Positions 1-10,486 of a stretch of DNA of 64,000 bases are shown here, in pieces (the first letter of the stretch is position 1; every line of letters starts with the position of its first letter). Source of the DNA: Haemonchus contortus. Taxonomy: Eukaryota > Nematoda > Chromadorea > Rhabditida > Trichostrongylidae. The notes beneath the pieces are model-generated. The model ran no database searches, was not told where the DNA came from, and saw only the letters and a program-made list of their open reading frames with translations. The position numbers and the translations under genes were made by a program. The DNA is taken from the NCBI GenBank assembly GCA_000469685.2, contig LS997563.1:22248897-22312896 (forward strand). The letters are read 5' to 3'.

Positions 1-540
1 TTATGAAATCTAGGCTTGCACAGTAACTACAGTTAGTGTACAAGCGTCAGGAAATCTCCCTGCCGCATATTTTTCATAGATTTGAGTTTAACGCTTAGTA
101 GGTTTATCTATATTACAAAATATTAGATAAGCGTACATGAGATCTCTTCAAAACATCGTCATGGTAAAAAAGCAAAGGCTCTTAACTGCGCGAACACGAC
201 AGACGTCTCAGCACGTGTAAGGTCCGCATCTACTTCATGCTGATTTTTGGTAAAATATTTATATGATGAGTTAATCGCAAAGGCTGTTGAGACCATCGTA
301 AATTATTGCATGAGGAAAACACGCCTAAGGTCGAATATGGTGATTCCCAAACTCATCTCTTCGATCTTTGTAAAGCCCTTTCACAGTGAAACAGTGCTGG
401 ATAAAGCTCAACGATGACAGCACTTCATTAAGTTTTCACAGAAGTGAAGATCTCATGTACGACATGCATGCACCCATTGTAAAACGTTTGCAAGGGTTTT
501 GTTGATCGCGAGTGGGACGTTTTCGACGCTTCCTCTGAGT
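1..540. other. no gene recognised
   Basis: I see no coding exon, RNA gene or element boundary here. The sequence is AT-moderate and single-copy in appearance within this window. Confidence 0.4.
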
Positions 541-572
541 CTTGACGGAATTATTTTACAGCGCGCACATTG

Positions 573-788
573 ACTGCTTTCAGACTTCAACGAGGCAACC
601 AACGACCTTCCGTCCGTTCGTGCGTCCGACCGACCGACCGGCCGACGGCCGCCCTGGACACGTGTTGACAGCGCTGGAAGCTGACGGATCACGTGGCAGT
701 GTTGTCAGCAAATGGTTAGCGTGGCCATCGGTCGGACGCACAGTGGGATGGACGGTCGTCCGTCGCGTAGTTGAATTCTGAGAGCAGC
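573..788. mobile_element. MITE with GGCTGCTTTCAGA-type inverted ends
   Basis: The left end CTGCTTTCAGACTTCAAC is the inverted counterpart of the right end GTTGAATTCTGAGAGCAG. The interior is GC-rich and itself palindromic (TCCGTCCGTTCGTGCGTCC against GGACGGTCGTCCG). No protein is encoded, so this is a non-autonomous foldback element. A second copy with the same ends lies at 9541-9757. The ends resemble those at 9761-9863 and 29568-29746 (CTTTCA followed by a GTCC-like stretch), which suggests one superfamily. Confidence 0.6.
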
Positions 789-794
789 CATTTC

Positions 795-945
795 CGAAGA
801 GTGCCGGAACTTTTCCCCGAATTCCCATGGCAAGCGGCAAAGGTCAAGCGGCGGTTGCCCTATCCTTGCACTGAGAATTCAAACCTATCCCTTCAAAGCG
901 CGCGATCGGGTGCGGCGAGCGCGACGTCGTTTTCGGGAAGAAGAT
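795..945 (+). repeat. dispersed repeat B, copy 1
   Basis: It shares CCTATCCTTGCACTGA, AATTCAAA and GTGCGGCGAGCGCGAC, in the same order, with 38600-38790. A weaker inverted relative lies near 56455-56560. No coding content was recognised; it is probably a non-autonomous element. Confidence 0.5.
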
Positions 946-1462
946 ACCGGTCCCATTTCCGGAAGGACTTACCATTGGAGCGCCCATACTTTTTAGCGAC
1001 CCTTCACGTTGCTGGTCCTCCCACTAGCCTAAGCCTTTCACCTAGCAATTTCTCTGTTCATCTTAGCAAGGGAATATTCTCACCTAAGGCTCAGAAAGAG
1101 AAGCACTGGGGTGGGTGAGATGAATGCCTCGTGCAAAAAGCTGGGGTGAATTAAGAACTGGGTCTTGAGTTGACTCGCCCACCTTGGTGCTCCCTTCCTT
1201 CTGAGGGTCAGGTAAAAAACTTTATTCATACTAAGAAACGTTCACAAGCATCATGGGCCCGCAAATTCGGCTACCCTTTCTTTCTGCTTTCCAGCGCTCA
1301 ATGTAGTGGATGATGAAAGCCCCCACGACATTTCACCGTTGGTTTGATACGTCATATTCTCCTCCTATCGTGCTTTCTCTGCAAACAGAACCGTGGCCAT
1401 TGCTACTGCAAAATTAATGCTGTGGGTAAGGAATCATTGTACCTCATATCACCATTTTCACC

Positions 1463-1690
1463 GGGTGAGCTTCATTGATTGCGTCCGTCGAAACTAGATC
1501 ACGTACAGCCGTCGCACGCGGCATGTCAGCACGAGATTCTGGACAGACATCGCTGTTGTCAGTGGAGCATACAATTTGTGCTTGATCCACGGCACTCACC
1601 TAAAGAGAATTAACACGGGTTAGTGCAAACCACTCCACTGACGCTCGGTGGCACTGTAATGTCATCTTGATATCGCAGTGGGGCTGCGCC
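1463..1690 (-). repeat. dispersed repeat A, copy 1
   Basis: On the minus strand this reads as the approximately 240-bp family also seen at 9870-10165, 28005-28262 and 54575-54825. Shared blocks are ATGACATTACAGTRCCACC, a GTGTTA..CTCTT block, GCGTGCGACGGCTG and TTTCGACGGACGC. Adjacent sequence to 1785 forms a foldback with it. It is non-coding and probably a MITE or SINE-like family. Confidence 0.6.
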
Positions 1691-1785
1691 GCTAGCGAAA
1701 TGGGCTGTATTCCCTGCACATTTCGCCAGCAGCGCAGCTCAGGGCGATATCAAGGTTACATTACAACGCCACCGAGTGTCACTGG
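1635..1785. repeat. foldback/hairpin of about 150 bp
   Basis: The left arm (CACTGACGCTCGGTGGC..GTAATG..TTGATATCGC) is an inverted imperfect copy of the right arm (GCGATATCAAGG..CATTAC..GCCACCGAGTGTCACTGG). The centre is near 1700-1720. It overlaps repeat A and may be a palindromic end of that family. Confidence 0.65.
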
Positions 1786-2170
1786 ACAGACCTAGTTCCA
1801 AAGGACGCGCGGAACGGACGTTCCCTGTCAACCAACAACCTACAAGGCCACAAGCCGAATATCCATCGTTCCCTATGTATTTACACAAATATAAACACTC
1901 ACAGAAGGATTTCAGTATTTCCGTGTTATACCGTGAACATACAATTTCCTAACTGGGCCTTAGGAGGGAATGAGCCACAGAGTGAACGAGTTTTCAGCTG
2001 TTTGTGGTAGGTAATCATCTCACCCATCCCGGTGTTCCTCCTTGCTAAGGCTTTAAAAAAAAAATTGCATTGCCTTGGCTAAATGCAGACGGAGGCTAAT
2101 TCGCACACTCCACGGCACTGTGAGTGGTCGGCTATGTCGCTGCTCTATCTATCTTGGTATATTCGGTATA

Positions 2171-2466
2171 AAAGATAGAAGGATAAAATTTTTTGGCGTT
2201 AATCAATCCCGTCTGAGGGATGCGCCCCCGCACTCGACTTCCATTCAGAATCGTAGTGGCGTAATGAGTTCGTATGTGGCCTATACAATGACTTACGGTG
2301 GCCAGCCGATGTACAAGTCAGTGCTTTTATCCTCCCAGACGAGTCTGGTACCAATTCACCGACCCCGGAGGGATGGAAGGCTTGGTTGGCCTAGGCGGGC
2401 ACCGATCCGGGATTCGAACCCTTGACCGTGCGTGTGATATAGTGCGCCACTTGACACTACACCACC
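2171..2466 (-). mobile_element. tRNA-derived SINE, copy 1
   Basis: Read on the minus strand it begins GGTGGTGTAGTG..AAGTGGCGC (A-box-like) followed by GGGTTCGAATCCC (B-box), the split pol III promoter of a tRNA-derived SINE. A perfect 12-bp target duplication ATATTCGGTATA lies at 2159-2170 and 2467-2478. Related copies are at 41608-41890 (minus) and 55166-55440 (plus). Confidence 0.8.
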
Positions 2467-2609
2467 ATATTCGGTATACTACTATCTATATTTTTCTGAC
2501 GAATATGTTCTGTCACTCATTGATCAAGAGCGACTGACAATTGAGACTATTACTCATATACTTCCTTATTTCGCGTGGAGTTATTTGTCTGGACGACGCT
2601 TTTCGGGAA

Positions 2610-2766
2610 TGTAAGGGGGTGAATGCTGTTCAGGTAAAGTGCCAGCTGGAGAAGCTGCTACGAAATGGAGGGACAAGAAGCTGAGGAAGAAATCAGTATC
2701 GCAGCGCTATATAAACCCCTGAACCGTAATAAACAGTTCCATCATAGTGTTCGTCGCATCTCAAGT
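2610..2766 (+). repeat. gypsy 5' LTR
   Basis: It starts TGTAAGGGGGTGAATG and ends at or just after CGCATCTCA. It contains a TATATAA box (near 2709) and an AATAAA signal (near 2728), the short U3-R layout expected of a compact LTR. It differs from the 3' copy at several positions, so the insertion is not recent. Confidence 0.8.
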
Positions 2767-3131
2767 GGCGATCAGCCAAGGACTCCGACCGGCAAGAAGA
2801 AGAAGAAGACCGATCGGATCGAGACTACGACGTCGAGCACGTGAAGATGGCAACCTAGGACGGCACATCCATCCCATCCACATCCACACGGCGGTAGTAG
2901 CGGACCGGGGGACCTTAGTAGAGGTTTACCAGGGCCGTACCCCTGGCGCATATGTGCCGGGCACGCCGTGGCGCACTTATTGGGGGCTTTTCAATAACTT
3001 TCTCACATTAAGAAAAGTGAGTGATGGAATGGAACAAAGGTTAATATTCTTACAGGAGATCGGGGCAGCAAATATGAGCTGCTGGAATCGCTGCTGCAAG
3101 GAAAACACCGGAACAAGTCACGCTTACGGAG

Positions 3132-3761
3132 TTGAGCGATACTATGGCTAGTCATTTTCAACCCAGGAAACTGATATTGTCCGAGCGCTATGTGTTGATG
3201 TCTCGAACGCAACGTCCCGGAAAAGTCTTGCAGGATTATAATACTGAACTGCAGAAAGCAGCAGCAGGATGTGAGTTTGAAAAAATAAAAGATAATAGGG
3301 ATGCGATGGTTACCATGGTTTTCATAGGAGGGTTAACCTCAGTAGAAACCAGAAAAAGGCTTCTAGAACGGGAGATCTTAACCTCAAAGGAGGCCTTGGA
3401 GGATGCCGAGGCCTTTGAAAGGGTTGGCAAGAACGCGCCACATTTGAAAGAAGGTCTCCAGGAGGTGGATATCTCCGTGGTTCAGGCTAAGAAAGAGAAG
3501 ATGCCGCTGATGCCGCAACAAAGTCTACCGTCCTTTAGGGCTAGGCAATATCCTTTAAGAAATCGTGATAAGGAACAAGCCCGAAGAAAGGTTAAAGGAG
3601 GGAACAACCGCTCGCCCGTAGTCGTGCAATGTACATGTTGTGGAGGTCAGGGGCATGCCGCTTATCAGTGTTTCAAACGGCAAACATCATTTTGCACGGT
3701 TTGCTCCCGACCTGGACACATGGCTAGAGCATGTAGAACAAGAATGCCGAATACAAAGTAA
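3132..3761 (+). pseudogene. gypsy Gag fragment with two CCHC zinc knuckles
   Basis: This frame has an alpha-rich retrotransposon-Gag-like segment (LQDYNTELQKAA..FIGGLTSVETRKRLLE) followed by two zinc knuckles: CTCCGGQGHAAYQC and CTVCSRPGHMARAC, both C-x2-C-x4-H-x4-C. This is the nucleocapsid that packages element RNA. The N-terminal Gag part is not in frame with it upstream. A 27-bp perfect tandem duplication follows at 3766-3819. It is a relic, not a host gene. Confidence 0.75.
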
Positions 3762-3765
3762 GTCT

Positions 3766-3819
3766 CCCGCCGGTGTGCGGAGCCCAGCACCTCCCGCCGG
3801 TGTGCGGAGCCCAGCACCT
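3766..3819 (+). repeat. 27-bp tandem duplication in the gag-pro spacer
   Basis: Two identical adjacent units starting CCCGCCGGTGTGCGG lie right after the Gag zinc knuckles. Confidence 0.9.
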
Positions 3820-4030
3820 CCGACCTCGATGAGGTAGACAGTAGTGAAAATAATATTGATAGGGTAACACATAAGGTGCGTCAAGGTCGTAGAGAAGAGC
3901 TGGATAAGATGAGTCGCCCGGCCGAACTCAAGAAAACGGCTCAAGATCGGTTGGTAAGACTATCCGTAGAGCTGCAACTACCGGGAAATAAACCGAAGGG
4001 CAAAAGGCGGTAAAAGTAGAGCCGGCTGCA

Positions 4031-4258
4031 ATGTTGAAGATAAGGATCCAAGGTGCTGACGTAGCGTGTGAGTTGGATATTGGAGCTTCTATTTTGATTC
4101 TGGACTTGGCGTCATGGAGACAAATAGGGAAGCCTCCACTGTCGGGAGCAATCATTAAGGCTACGGCCTACAATAATAGCCCCATTCATTTTTGTGGCAA
4201 ATGTACAGTTCTGGTTGAATTCACAGGAAGCAGGCCAAAATGGACCTACATGTGTTAG
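4031..4258 (+). pseudogene. gypsy aspartic protease fragment
   Basis: The segment CELDIGASILILDLASW corresponds to the retroviral-type aspartic protease active-site region, where the family has D-T/S-G-A. Here the second residue is Ile (DIGA), which would be inactive. It sits between Gag and reverse transcriptase, as expected. Confidence 0.65.
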
Positions 4259-4439
4259 AAGGGGCTACCCCTACATTGTGCGGAATAGATATGATTAGAG
4301 CGCTAGAACTTAATTGCGGACCGCATTACCCAAGCATATATCGGATAGAGGAAAAATCCAGAGAAAATGCGGAATGTCGACTCGCTAAAATAGGAATACT
4401 AGAAGAAAACAAAGACTTGTTCAACCCTGTCTAGGGAAA

Positions 4440-5760
4440 TGCATAACAACACAGGCTACGCTCAACTTCAAGACAGAATCACAACCGAAGTTTTTCAGAG
4501 CACGACCGGTACCCTTAGCACTCCGACCAAAAGAAGAGGATAAAATAAAAGAGTTGGTAAATAATGGCACACTAACCAAGGTGGACCATTCGGAGTGGGC
4601 CACTCCGTCAGTGGTCGTTCCTAAGCCTGGAGGTAAAATCAAGATATGCGGAGATTACAGAATAACAATTGATCCTCAATTAGATATAAATCAATATCCG
4701 CTGCTGAAACCAGAAGATTTATTCCAGATGTTGAACGGTGGACAAAAGTTCTTAAAAATGGACTTGTCGGAGGCGTACATGCAGATAGGGCTGGATGGAA
4801 TCCAGGAAGTATACTACAGTAAATACACAGAAAGGGTTGTTTGAGTACAACAGGATAGCTTTTGGAATAGCATCCGCTCCAGCGATTTTCCAAAATAAGT
4901 GAAGCTACATTGGCTGGAATTGAGGGGGTCGTAACCTATTTAGACGACATCACGGTGACGGGACCGGATGATACGACTCACCTCAACAGGCTCGAACAGG
5001 TACTACAGAGGCTAAAATCAGCAGGGTTTCGCCTAAAACGAAATAAGTGTGTATACTTAAAAACCAAGATGGAGTTTCTGGGCCATCTTGTGGACGCCCA
5101 AGGGATACGTCCATCACCGCGGAAAATAGAGACAATTGTTAGGATGCCCACACCAAGAAATATTAAAAACTCGAGTTCTCTTTGGGTATGGTTTAATATT
5201 ATGGCAAATTTGTGCCTAATTTAGCAACATAAGCAGCCCGGCTGAATGCTTCGAGAAGAAAGGAACTGAATCCTGCTGGGATTCTGAACGCCAAAGGGCG
5301 TTTGACAAAGAAAAGGCTAGGCTCACTGGAACCGATATACTGGCGCATAATAATCCGGAAGTGCCGGTAGTGCTAGCGACAGATGACGATTACGGACTAG
5401 GAGCAGTAATATATCATAAATATGAAGATGGTACCGAGAAAGTTATCGCTTATGCCTCTCGTTCGTTGACGAAAGAAGAGAAAAATTGTGCGGCAAATAG
5501 AAAAGGAAGCTTTAGGCATTGTGTACGGCGTTGAAAAATTCAATAAATTTTTATACGGAAGGAGGTTTACGCTACTGACATATCACCAGCCCTTGGTAAG
5601 GATATTCGGTCCAAAAAACGGACTGCCCACGATAGTAGCTGGAAGAGTGCATCGATGGGCCTTGCGATTGATGGTGTACTCATTCGATATTCAATACAGG
5701 AAAACTTCAGAATTCGGAAGGTAGATGGGTTGACGCGATTGCCCGGCCCCAGATAGTTAC
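4440..5760 (+). pseudogene. gypsy reverse transcriptase and RNase H, frameshifted
   Basis: Successive frames give RT motifs: HSEWATPSVVVPKPGGKIKICGDYR (4575-4665), the LKMDLSEAYMQIGLD region (about 4750-4800), and the catalytic YLDD (about 4940), followed by LGHLVDAQGIRPSP. RNase H follows: LATDDDYGLGAVIYHK (about 5370-5420) and [33 protein letters not shown] (5490-5590). At least three frame changes and internal stops separate these blocks, so the polymerase is dead. Confidence 0.8.
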
Positions 5761-5774
5761 CAAGCGCAGAAAGG

Positions 5775-6650
5775 GTGATTAGCGAGTTGCAAATGATAGA
5801 GCTGGATCAAGAAACTTCTATCGACCTGCCTTTGTCCGAAGAAGAAGTCGCACAAGCGACTGTTGAAGACCCTGAGCTTGCTCAAGTCTTAGATTATGTT
5901 AAAAAGGGCTGGTCGCCTAGGGTTGAAGAGCGATTTAAGGTTTTTGCAAGTGAGAGTTCCGCGATATCGATTTATAATGGGTGTCTGTGTGGGAGCATAG
6001 GGTGATAATACCCAGTTCCGAAAAACGGTTCTGAGAATGCTGCATAGCAGCCATTATGGTTAGGAATCGTATGATAAGTCTGGCCCGACGGAAGGCTTGG
6101 TATCCAAGAATAGATCGTGAAATAGCCCAGGTAGCTCGGGCTTGTGAAACGCGAGCGGTATTCGGCAACGACCCGGCAACAACGTTGCTGCATTTTTGGG
6201 GAGAGCCAGCTAAACCATGGCAAAGATTACACATGCACTTTTGCCAAACCCAAGGAGGAGAAAAATGGCTGGTAATAGTTGATGTTAAGTCTAAGTGGCC
6301 GAAAGTAGTGCGTATGGGATTGATTACGGCAGAGCGTACGATAGAGAAACTGAGATTGATTTTTGCTTGTCACGGGTTGCCGGAGCAAATGGTATCGGAT
6401 AATGGACCACCCTTTTCATCTACGCGATTCAAGAAATTTTGTCAAGAAAGGAATATAGAACTAACGTTTACATCACCATACCATTCCAATCCGAATGGGG
6501 AAGCGGAGAAATTCGTTCAGACATTCAAAAGGGGATGGAAAGGATTGGGAAAAAGCTGGGAGATATATTAGCAGGATTACTTTTCGAATATAGAGTTACA
6601 CCACATCAGCCACCGGGAAGTCATCGGCGGAATTACTGATGGGGAGAGAG
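5775..6650 (+). pseudogene. gypsy integrase, degenerate
   Basis: The integrase core is visible: WLVIVDVKSKWPKV, VSDNGPPFSSTRF (second catalytic Asp) and HSNPNGEAEKFVQTFK (catalytic Glu). The position of the first catalytic Asp reads HMHFCQT rather than the usual H-x-D-F. The zinc-binding N-terminal part is only partly readable. The frame breaks again before 6640. Confidence 0.75.
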
Positions 6651-7732
6651 TTGAGAACTGCCTTGGATGTCCACAAAACAAAGAAGGTACTGGGAAACAC
6701 TAGTTACAGAGAGCGAATGAAAGCAGATTATGATATAATAGAAGAGGTAGAGTAGAAAGGAACTTAGTTGTGGGACAACACTATATATGCGCAACTACCG
6801 AAAAGGAGATAAATGGTTACCTGGAATTATAGCGTAGTTAGTGAGTAAACGAGTGTACGAGGTTCACTTCGGAACTGGGAGCACATGCTGATCAACTAGA
6901 AGAAGGAGTAACGCCATAGGAAGATTATGCCTTGATGGCCAGAAGAAAAATACAACGCCTGCGCAATAGCATGATTTACCGCAGAGGAGGAGTCGAACCA
7001 GTAAGCTCACGAATCGGATGAGGAGTTACACGGAAGATCGGGAAAAATCGGTAAGGTCGAAAGGCAGCGTGAATGTGATTGATGTGGCAAGCCACGTGGG
7101 TAATCGAATGATGATAGAAGGAGGAAAGCGTGGAGATCATTCATTCATGTGGAAGTACGTATCCGCCAGTGGACCTCCGTATTCTGCCCAGCCAGCGAGT
7201 GGAGCGCCATATCCGACCCAGCCTCCGCCGATCAAGAGGACGCCGTCTGAACAAACGGCACCGTTGCCAAGTCCACCCATTATAATCCAGGTGACGAGTC
7301 CGGTCCCTGGACAGGTGAGTGAAGTTCCTCTAGTTGCTGGTTTGGTGTGGTCAAGAGTGAGATTGTGTTCAGAGTATTGCACACGCGATGGAGATCGGGG
7401 GTGCGAGAAGGATGACCCCGTCGTACCGTGGTAGTATCCGTGGACGAGGTGGTCGCCGCCCACGCAGAGGACTGCGCGCAGAGCTGAGAAGAGAGCTGAA
7501 CTAAGTTTGTCATTGTGCGCCCAAGTAATGGCTCGTGTGGAGGAAGGACCTCCGCGCCCCAGTGTGGAAGAGGAAATCCAGAGTAGACTGGACTCGGTAT
7601 GGAGTTTGATGGAAGAGTTAGAAAGGAATGACAATAAATGTGTTTGTTGAAAAATGTGAACACAGGAAGAATTCTGGGCTGGGGCGCAGGGCATAATGAA
7701 AATAAGCAAGTGACTTCGTTACTTGGGGGAGA
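6650..7732 (+). other. gypsy 3' region, no intact ORF
   Basis: This is remnant C-terminal pol and 3' untranslated sequence between the integrase and the 3' LTR. No domain was recognised. It ends in the polypurine tract at about 7725-7732. Confidence 0.5.
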
Positions 7733-7888
7733 TGTGGGGGTGAATGCTGTTCAGGTAGACTGCTAGCTGGAGAAGCCTCTACGAAATGGAGGGATAAGAA
7801 CCTGAGGAAGAAACCAGTATCACAGCGCTATATAAACCCCCTGAACCGTAATAAACAGTTCCATCCTAGTGTTCGTCGCATCTCAAGT
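7733..7888 (+). repeat. gypsy 3' LTR
   Basis: This is a diverged direct copy of 2610-2766, beginning TGTGGGGGTGAATGCTG, with a TATATAA box and an AATAAA signal. Confidence 0.8.
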
Positions 7889-7959
7889 GGGAAGAAAGCT
7901 AAGTCGATATCGATACTTGATCCTCATAGAAATTTGTCACGTCGCAAAACAAGTCGCGT

Positions 7960-8500
7960 ACCCGTCAAGCCGTTAATGTGAAAAGTGTACCAACCAATTG
8001 TCCTTCCGGCACAGAGGTTGCAAACATGACTATGGTGGAGATACTCAATGCCATGATGGAAAGAAATGAACAGCTCAAAGATCCCATTATGGCTAAGAAT
8101 ATTAGTGCGATGGTAAGCAAGCTGCCTCAAACAATAACGGACGCAGTTGAAGCAGAGAAGAAGGAGCGGAGTTTGGTTGTATTTGGTATTCCGGAGTCAA
8201 ACCCAAGCAAGCCTCCTTCTGTTAAGCAACAAGAGGTTGAGAACCGCGTAACCGGAATCTTGGATTGTTTAAGAGTTGAGTGCCAACCTGGGAGGTGTAT
8301 CGCATGGGGAAATCTAATGATGCACGTCCGTAGTTGGTGAAGGTTGCGCTTCCATCTAGAAGTCATTGGACTGCACTTATCAATAGCCATTCCTTGCGCA
8401 CTTGGTTTTCCAAATACATTCATACGTAAAAGTATGACTGCAGCAGAGCGTAAGCACGAGTTCGAGTTGAGAGAAGAATGTAGGCTCGTAACAAACAATT
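7960..8500 (+). pseudogene. CR1-like LINE ORF1 fragment
   Basis: The reading frame contains EAEKKERSLVVFGIPE, then VENRVTGILDCL, then after a stop a MGKSNDARP..LVKVALPS segment and an RKHEFELREECR segment. That order matches the RNA-binding ORF1 proteins of CR1/L2-type LINEs. Internal stops (for example near 8323) make it a relic. It directly abuts the gypsy 3' LTR. Confidence 0.6.
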
Positions 8501-8679
8501 AAAGGAACGCATTTGGGTGGTTTACCATGGTGGAATCAGACGTGTCGACGAACTCCCTAAAATGCGGGGAGAGGGAAACGCGTGAGTTGTCACGGTCCAC
8601 TCCTAGGTATACCATACGATGATTCCTTTTTAATGCGAGGAGTTTGGGTAACAAGATTACCATTTACAATTCTTTTTAT

Positions 8680-9540
8680 ATACGCATAGTCCAGACCTGT
8701 TTTTATCACTGAGTCATGACTATCATCGAAAATATCTTATTCTGAACTCTTTTGGAAGCGCCCCTACATCATTTCTCGTCTTGATCGTAAAGATAAAAAA
8801 GAAGGTGGAGTCTGTTGTATAGCTAGGAGTTTTTTCACCCTTGCCACTGTTACCACCCGAGCCTTCTCAACTATGAACTTCTCTGCCTTGAAGGTTTTGA
8901 TAGGTCTTCCACTGAGATGTTTGGTGTATGACTGAACTATCGACCACCCAATTGTTCTTCAAAAGAGACAATTAACTTATTGATGCTTTGCTTGATCTTT
9001 GTAGTTTTAATAAACACTTAGTTGTTTTGGGAGACCTTACCACTGTCATTGATTGGAAGAGAGGCAGGGCTAAGGATTCGGCCGCTAATGGGTTTTTGGA
9101 ATTCTTTCAATGCTGTAGCTTGGTTCAATATGTAAAAATGCCCACACGTGGAGAGTCTACTCTTGACATGATAAATCAAATGCTCCTGTTATTAAGAACG
9201 TCATGGTGATTCCGCCTTTTGCAGCTTCCGACCACAGTATAATAGCATTTGAAGTCCTTATTTCTTCGCCTTCACCAGACATACTCCCGCTGCCGAATTT
9301 TCTCAAGGCAGATTATTCTGCGTTGTCACTTTTTTTCTTCTATTGATTGGGTGGGGCGCTTTCGGTGGCTACAGTTCTATTGATGACATTTACAAAGGGT
9401 TTTGTCGCTTTGTCTTTGCAGGTTTAGCTGAGTATGTACCTTTTAATCCCATGACGGTCTCAGTAATACGATATCCAAAACATATCAACAATTTATTAGC
9501 TCAAAAATCTTCTATACTTCAATACTTCGCACACGGCACA
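8680..9540 (+). pseudogene. LINE apurinic endonuclease domain fragment
   Basis: Pieces of a LINE ORF2 endonuclease can be read: TES*LSSKISYSELFWKRP, KKEGGVCCIARS (about 8800), LVVLGDLTTVIDWKR (about 9022-9065), QYVKMPTRGESTLDMI (9126-9172) and later SIDWVG..SIDDIYKGFC..YPKHINNLLAQK. The GDxN/D site, the PTR..LD block and the downstream KHI block are in the usual order. It is interrupted by stops and cut off by the MITE at 9541. Confidence 0.65.
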
Positions 9541-9757
9541 GGCTGCTTTCAGATTTAACGGTTTGACAGACGTGCTGCCGTCCATCCGTCTGTCCGTGCG
9601 TGCGAGTGACGGCGGCACTAGCCCTTGATGACAACACTGGTACGTGATCCATCGGCGTCCAATGCTGTCAACACCTGTCTAGCGCAGCTGTCGCTCATAC
9701 GCACGCCACGGACGGACGGATGCACTTCGGTTGAATAGTTGAATTCTGAAAGCAGCC
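9541..9757. mobile_element. MITE with GGCTGCTTTCAGA ends, copy 2
   Basis: It begins GGCTGCTTTCAGATTTAAC and ends GTTGAATTCTGAAAGCAGCC, an inverted pair matching 573-788. It is non-coding and inserted at the end of the LINE fragment. Confidence 0.7.
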
Positions 9758-9760
9758 ACT

Positions 9761-9863
9761 GGCATCTTTCATAGTCCACGACCGGTCGCTAGCGACTGGC
9801 GACCAGTCGCGCGATCAGACGCGCGATCGGTCGCGCGACCGGGCGTGGACCATGAAAGATGCC
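9761..9863. mobile_element. short palindromic MITE
   Basis: GGCATCTTTCATAGTCCACG at the left end is inverted as CGTGGACCATGAAAGATGCC at the right end. The interior is a dense palindrome of TCGCGCGA and GACCGGTCGC units, so the whole unit can fold into one long hairpin. Confidence 0.8.
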
Positions 9864-9869
9864 ACTGCG

Positions 9870-10165
9870 ATCTCGACATTATAGTACCACTAAATGTCAG
9901 TGGAGCGAATGATTTGTTCTAGTCCGTGTTATCTTCTCTTCAAGCGGACTGTACTCATATCGTATGTCATACGGTCAGCTGTGACGTCCGTCAAGAATCG
10001 TAGACTCACGCGTCGCGTGCGACGGCCGTGCGTCGTATATGTGACGGGTGAAAATTTGCGTATTAACACGTGCCGGATTACTGTAAGAGCCGGGTGCCGT
10101 ACTGAATTTTCGTTTCTGTGCGGCGTGCTCTAATTTCGACGAACGCGCGAAACGAAGCGCAACTT
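9870..10165 (+). repeat. dispersed repeat A, copy 2, carrying a nested insert
   Basis: It matches the other A copies on both sides but is split by about 93 bp (10029-10121). That insert matches the right half of the MITE at 43754-43930 (GTATATGTGACGGG, then TAACACGTGCCGGATTACTG, then TGAATTTTCGT). Confidence 0.65.
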
Positions 10166-10475
10166 AATCATCGGTTATTCCTTCAACTTTCCGATTCCAG
10201 AACAACTCTATTTCACCTGATTCGAGAATGACCAGTACAGTAGATAGTCTCTTACAGAACGCACAGCAAGGCGGGTATGCGACCTACCAGAACAGTCTGC
10301 CTAAAGATTTTTCCGAGTAATGACGTTCAGCGAACTTGTTATCTATGTTGCTTTCTTGCGAGGATGCTTATCGTTAGTTTTCAGCAGGATGCAGCCCCAA
10401 CTTTCTCACAACTGCTCTTCTTGATTGATTCTACGTGCTGGTTTGTGGAAATTTCTTCCTGATAGCCCTGAATAA

Positions 10476-10480
10476 TTCAG
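10476..10480 (+). promoter_or_regulatory. probable SL trans-splice acceptor of laat-1
   Basis: TTCAG is followed by only six bases and then the ATG at 10487, the typical spacing of a nematode spliced-leader acceptor. It supports this ATG as the start. No upstream exon is needed for the protein family. Confidence 0.5.
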
Positions 10481-10486
10481 ATCGTC

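Larger units (their letters stand above)
2610..7888 (+). mobile_element. degenerate Ty3/gypsy LTR retrotransposon
   Basis: Two direct repeats of about 156 bp (2610-2766 and 7733-7888) bracket plus-strand remnants in gypsy order: CCHC Gag, aspartic protease, reverse transcriptase, RNase H and integrase. A polypurine tract (GGGGGAGA) sits immediately before the 3' LTR. GGGAA occurs just outside both ends (2605-2609 and 7889-7893) and is a candidate 5-bp target duplication, although a canonical CA terminus would place the LTR ends three bases earlier. Several frameshifts and stops show that the copy is dead. Confidence 0.85.

Noticed and set aside
2400..2450. tRNA gene suggested by the GGGTTCGAATCCC box
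   Set aside because: No cloverleaf arms; it is the promoter part of a SINE with target duplication and sister copies.
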